The notes under the pieces: model-generated
What the model was told of the DNA's origin: nothing
The model's database searches: none
The model's input: the letters and a program-made list of their open reading frames with translations, nothing else
Assembly: GCA_002483365.1 (NCBI GenBank)
Contig: DLHT01000003.1
Span: 310,001-374,000 of the forward strand
Origin: Cellvibrio sp. UBA7661
Lineage (GTDB): Bacteria > Pseudomonadota > Gammaproteobacteria > Pseudomonadales > Cellvibrionaceae
DNA: 64,000 bases
Direction of reading: 5' to 3'
Shown: one piece after another, positions 62,835 to 64,000 of the stretch
Layout of the letters: each line of letters opens with the position of its first letter
Numbering within the stretch: the stretch's first letter is position 1
Program-made: the position numbers and the translations under genes

Positions 62835-62949
62835 TAACCGAAACATTTCGGCCAAATTATTCTGCGCATATCGATCAACCACTATGCAAAAAAATCCCCT
62901 TATAAAAATTTTTTTCATTTTATTATCGGTGCTGTTATTAATTGGTTAA
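62835..62949 (+). pseudogene. Decayed internal fragment of dctM
   Basis: 62891-62949 matches dctM 61641-61700 at about 50 of 60 positions, with one deleted base. Upstream, FRP followed by IDQ also aligns with dctM (61594-61640) with small indels. It continues directly from the yciA remnant. Confidence 0.75.
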
Positions 62950-63005
62950 ATATTAAGATACATTTTAATTGACCAGGCATCATCACCTGATTACTTGAGA
63001 AATCT

Positions 63006-63926
63006 ATGGACAATATCAATAAAATTGAAGCTGTAACTGAACGAGATATTGATTTATTGTTGCTTGAAGAATTCAACACATCTTATGAATTTTCATCTTG
63101 GTTTTACTCAATCGTTACAAAAGATACCAAAAAACCATTGTGTAAAGGTGCGTGGCATTCGATTTCAGATTCTACTCTTGGTGAATCCGATTTGATTGCG
63201 ATATACGAGAATGGATTAGCAATTCTTATTGAGAACAAGATTGATGCGCTAGCCCAACCTGAACAAGGAATAAGATATGAAGCGCGAGGACAGAAGGGTG
63301 TGAAAACTGGTTTATGGAGCAATTTTATTACTTGCATGGTTGCTCCTAACCTTTACATGCAAAAAGAAAAAGATGCCGGTGTATACCAGACTAATGTAAG
63401 TTATGAGGAAATTGCTTATTGGTTTTTGACATCAACTACTAACGATCGAAGATCGATATACAAATCTTATATAGTCAAAGAGGCAATTGAACAAAACAGA
63501 AGGGGTTACACAATTAACCCTGACGCAAGAGTTACAGAATTTTGGTTGAGATACTGGGAACTTTCAAGTCAATACTATCCTGACCTCGAAATGAAAAAGC
63601 CAGGTATTAAACCTGCAAATTCAGACTGGCCAGTATTTTGTCCTCTGATTTTTGACAAAAGATTCTCAATTGTGCATAAACTCGAACGCGGTGCTGTAGA
63701 TCTACAAATTGCAGGTGCTGCAACCAAACTGGAGTTTTTACAAAGTTTATTGTCTGATAGCGAGATCAGTATTGAAAAAGCAGGAAAATCAGCCGCAGTA
63801 CGATTAAGAGTCGCTTCAATTGATAGGTTTGCTTCATTTGAATCACAAAAGAATATTGCAATTGATGGACTGAATGCGGCGAGAAGGCTATTGGATATAG
63901 GTACAAATTTAAAAGATAAGATCTGA
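63006..63926 (+). CDS. PD-(D/E)XK nuclease-family protein
   Basis: 306 aa. Motif GESDLIA (Asp62) and ILIENKID (Glu76-x-Lys78) give the PD-(D/E)XK core in a fold like PDDEXK_4 (PF14281). The C-terminal half is not assigned. AT-rich, with no clear SD (TTGAGAAATCT). Stands next to a gene graveyard. Possibly defence-related; no partner gene is in view. Confidence 0.75.
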   Translation: MDNINKIEAVTERDIDLLLLEEFNTSYEFSSWFYSIVTKDTKKPLCKGAWHSISDSTLGESDLIAIYENGLAILIENKIDALAQPEQGIRYEARGQKGVKTGLWSNFITCMVAPNLYMQKEKDAGVYQTNVSYEEIAYWFLTSTTNDRRSIYKSYIVKEAIEQNRRGYTINPDARVTEFWLRYWELSSQYYPDLEMKKPGIKPANSDWPVFCPLIFDKRFSIVHKLERGAVDLQIAGAATKLEFLQSLLSDSEISIEKAGKSAAVRLRVASIDRFASFESQKNIAIDGLNAARRLLDIGTNLKDKI

Positions 63927-64000
63927 TTTGTTAGTCTTATTTAAAAATACTTGGCAAAAATGACTAAGTTCATTAACGCTCCCATTTGCATACCACCCCA

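Larger units (their letters stand above)
62619..63005. other. 387-bp graveyard between the small membrane gene and the nuclease-like gene
   Basis: Holds a hairpin (62665-62695), a frameshifted yciA remnant and a degraded dctM fragment (both listed separately). No intact gene. Confidence 0.75.

Noticed and set aside
1..64000. tRNA, rRNA, CRISPR arrays, integrases, IS elements
   Set aside because: Intergenic regions were read for T-loop motifs, regular spaced repeats and transposase frames; none was seen. A tRNAscan/Infernal run would settle small RNAs.

Overview
The window reads as chromosome of a free-living Gammaproteobacterium, most likely Cellvibrionaceae (Cellvibrio-like). This is inferred from gene content: a cellulose-type GH3 lipoprotein, a carbohydrate-type TonB receptor next to SapC, cupin and halogenase genes, and a gammaproteobacterial set of housekeeping genes (spoT-rpoZ-gmk, def-fmt-rsmB-trkA, hemF, aroE, uvrD, ppk1). 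No rRNA, tRNA, CRISPR array, transposase or integrase was found.

Layout. 0-2.6 kb: 5'-truncated GH3 beta-glucosidase lipoprotein with a strong terminator. 2.7-9.8 kb: minus-strand block of TonB receptor, SapC, cupin_8 and tryptophan-halogenase-like genes, a recurrent arrangement whose chemistry is not established. 9.8-16.2 kb: yheV-prlC, gamma carbonic anhydrase and FAH hydrolase, pirin and doxX with a divergent LysR regulator, and a yqaA-like membrane gene. 16.2-25.5 kb: conserved core, with aroE, hemF, tsaC, dprA and a LysM gene on minus, and def, fmt, rsmB and trkA on plus. 25.7-33 kb: an Ahr-like alcohol dehydrogenase beside a decapitated lysR remnant, a solitary lpdA, ridA, spoT, rpoZ, gmk and a small HTH protein. 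33-36.5 kb: an LtaS/sulfatase-fold membrane protein with a small partner.

36.5-39.8 kb is an accessory patch: a TRAP solute-binding gene directly behind a wHTH-MNT/HEPN pair, and a divergent AbiC-like gene, separated by two near-identical palindromic operators with 21-bp periodicity. 39.8-48 kb holds uvrD, a small anchored protein, a CPBP-family protein, a serine hydrolase, a RoxA-like dihaem cytochrome and a DUF4156 lipoprotein. ppk1 follows, then two small-protein modules (DUF4160/DUF2442 and SPFH/RHH/DUF4177), the latter preceded by a perfect 10-bp dyad.

53.4-57.4 kb is the best candidate for an undescribed system: an AT-rich three-gene operon encoding an OmpA-like glycine-zipper lipoprotein, a five-TM inner-membrane protein with a charged tail, and a secreted protein weakly like a VWA domain. 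After it come yaaA, a DUF4265-like gene, an M48 protease with TPRs, TRAP dctQM genes without a binding-protein gene, a gene graveyard (frameshifted yciA remnant joined to a decayed dctM fragment) and a PD-(D/E)XK protein.

Small dispersed elements occur between genes: a REP/MITE-like palindromic family (three copies), a second palindromic element that overlaps the spoT stop codon, and several 18-20 bp degenerate tandem repeats.
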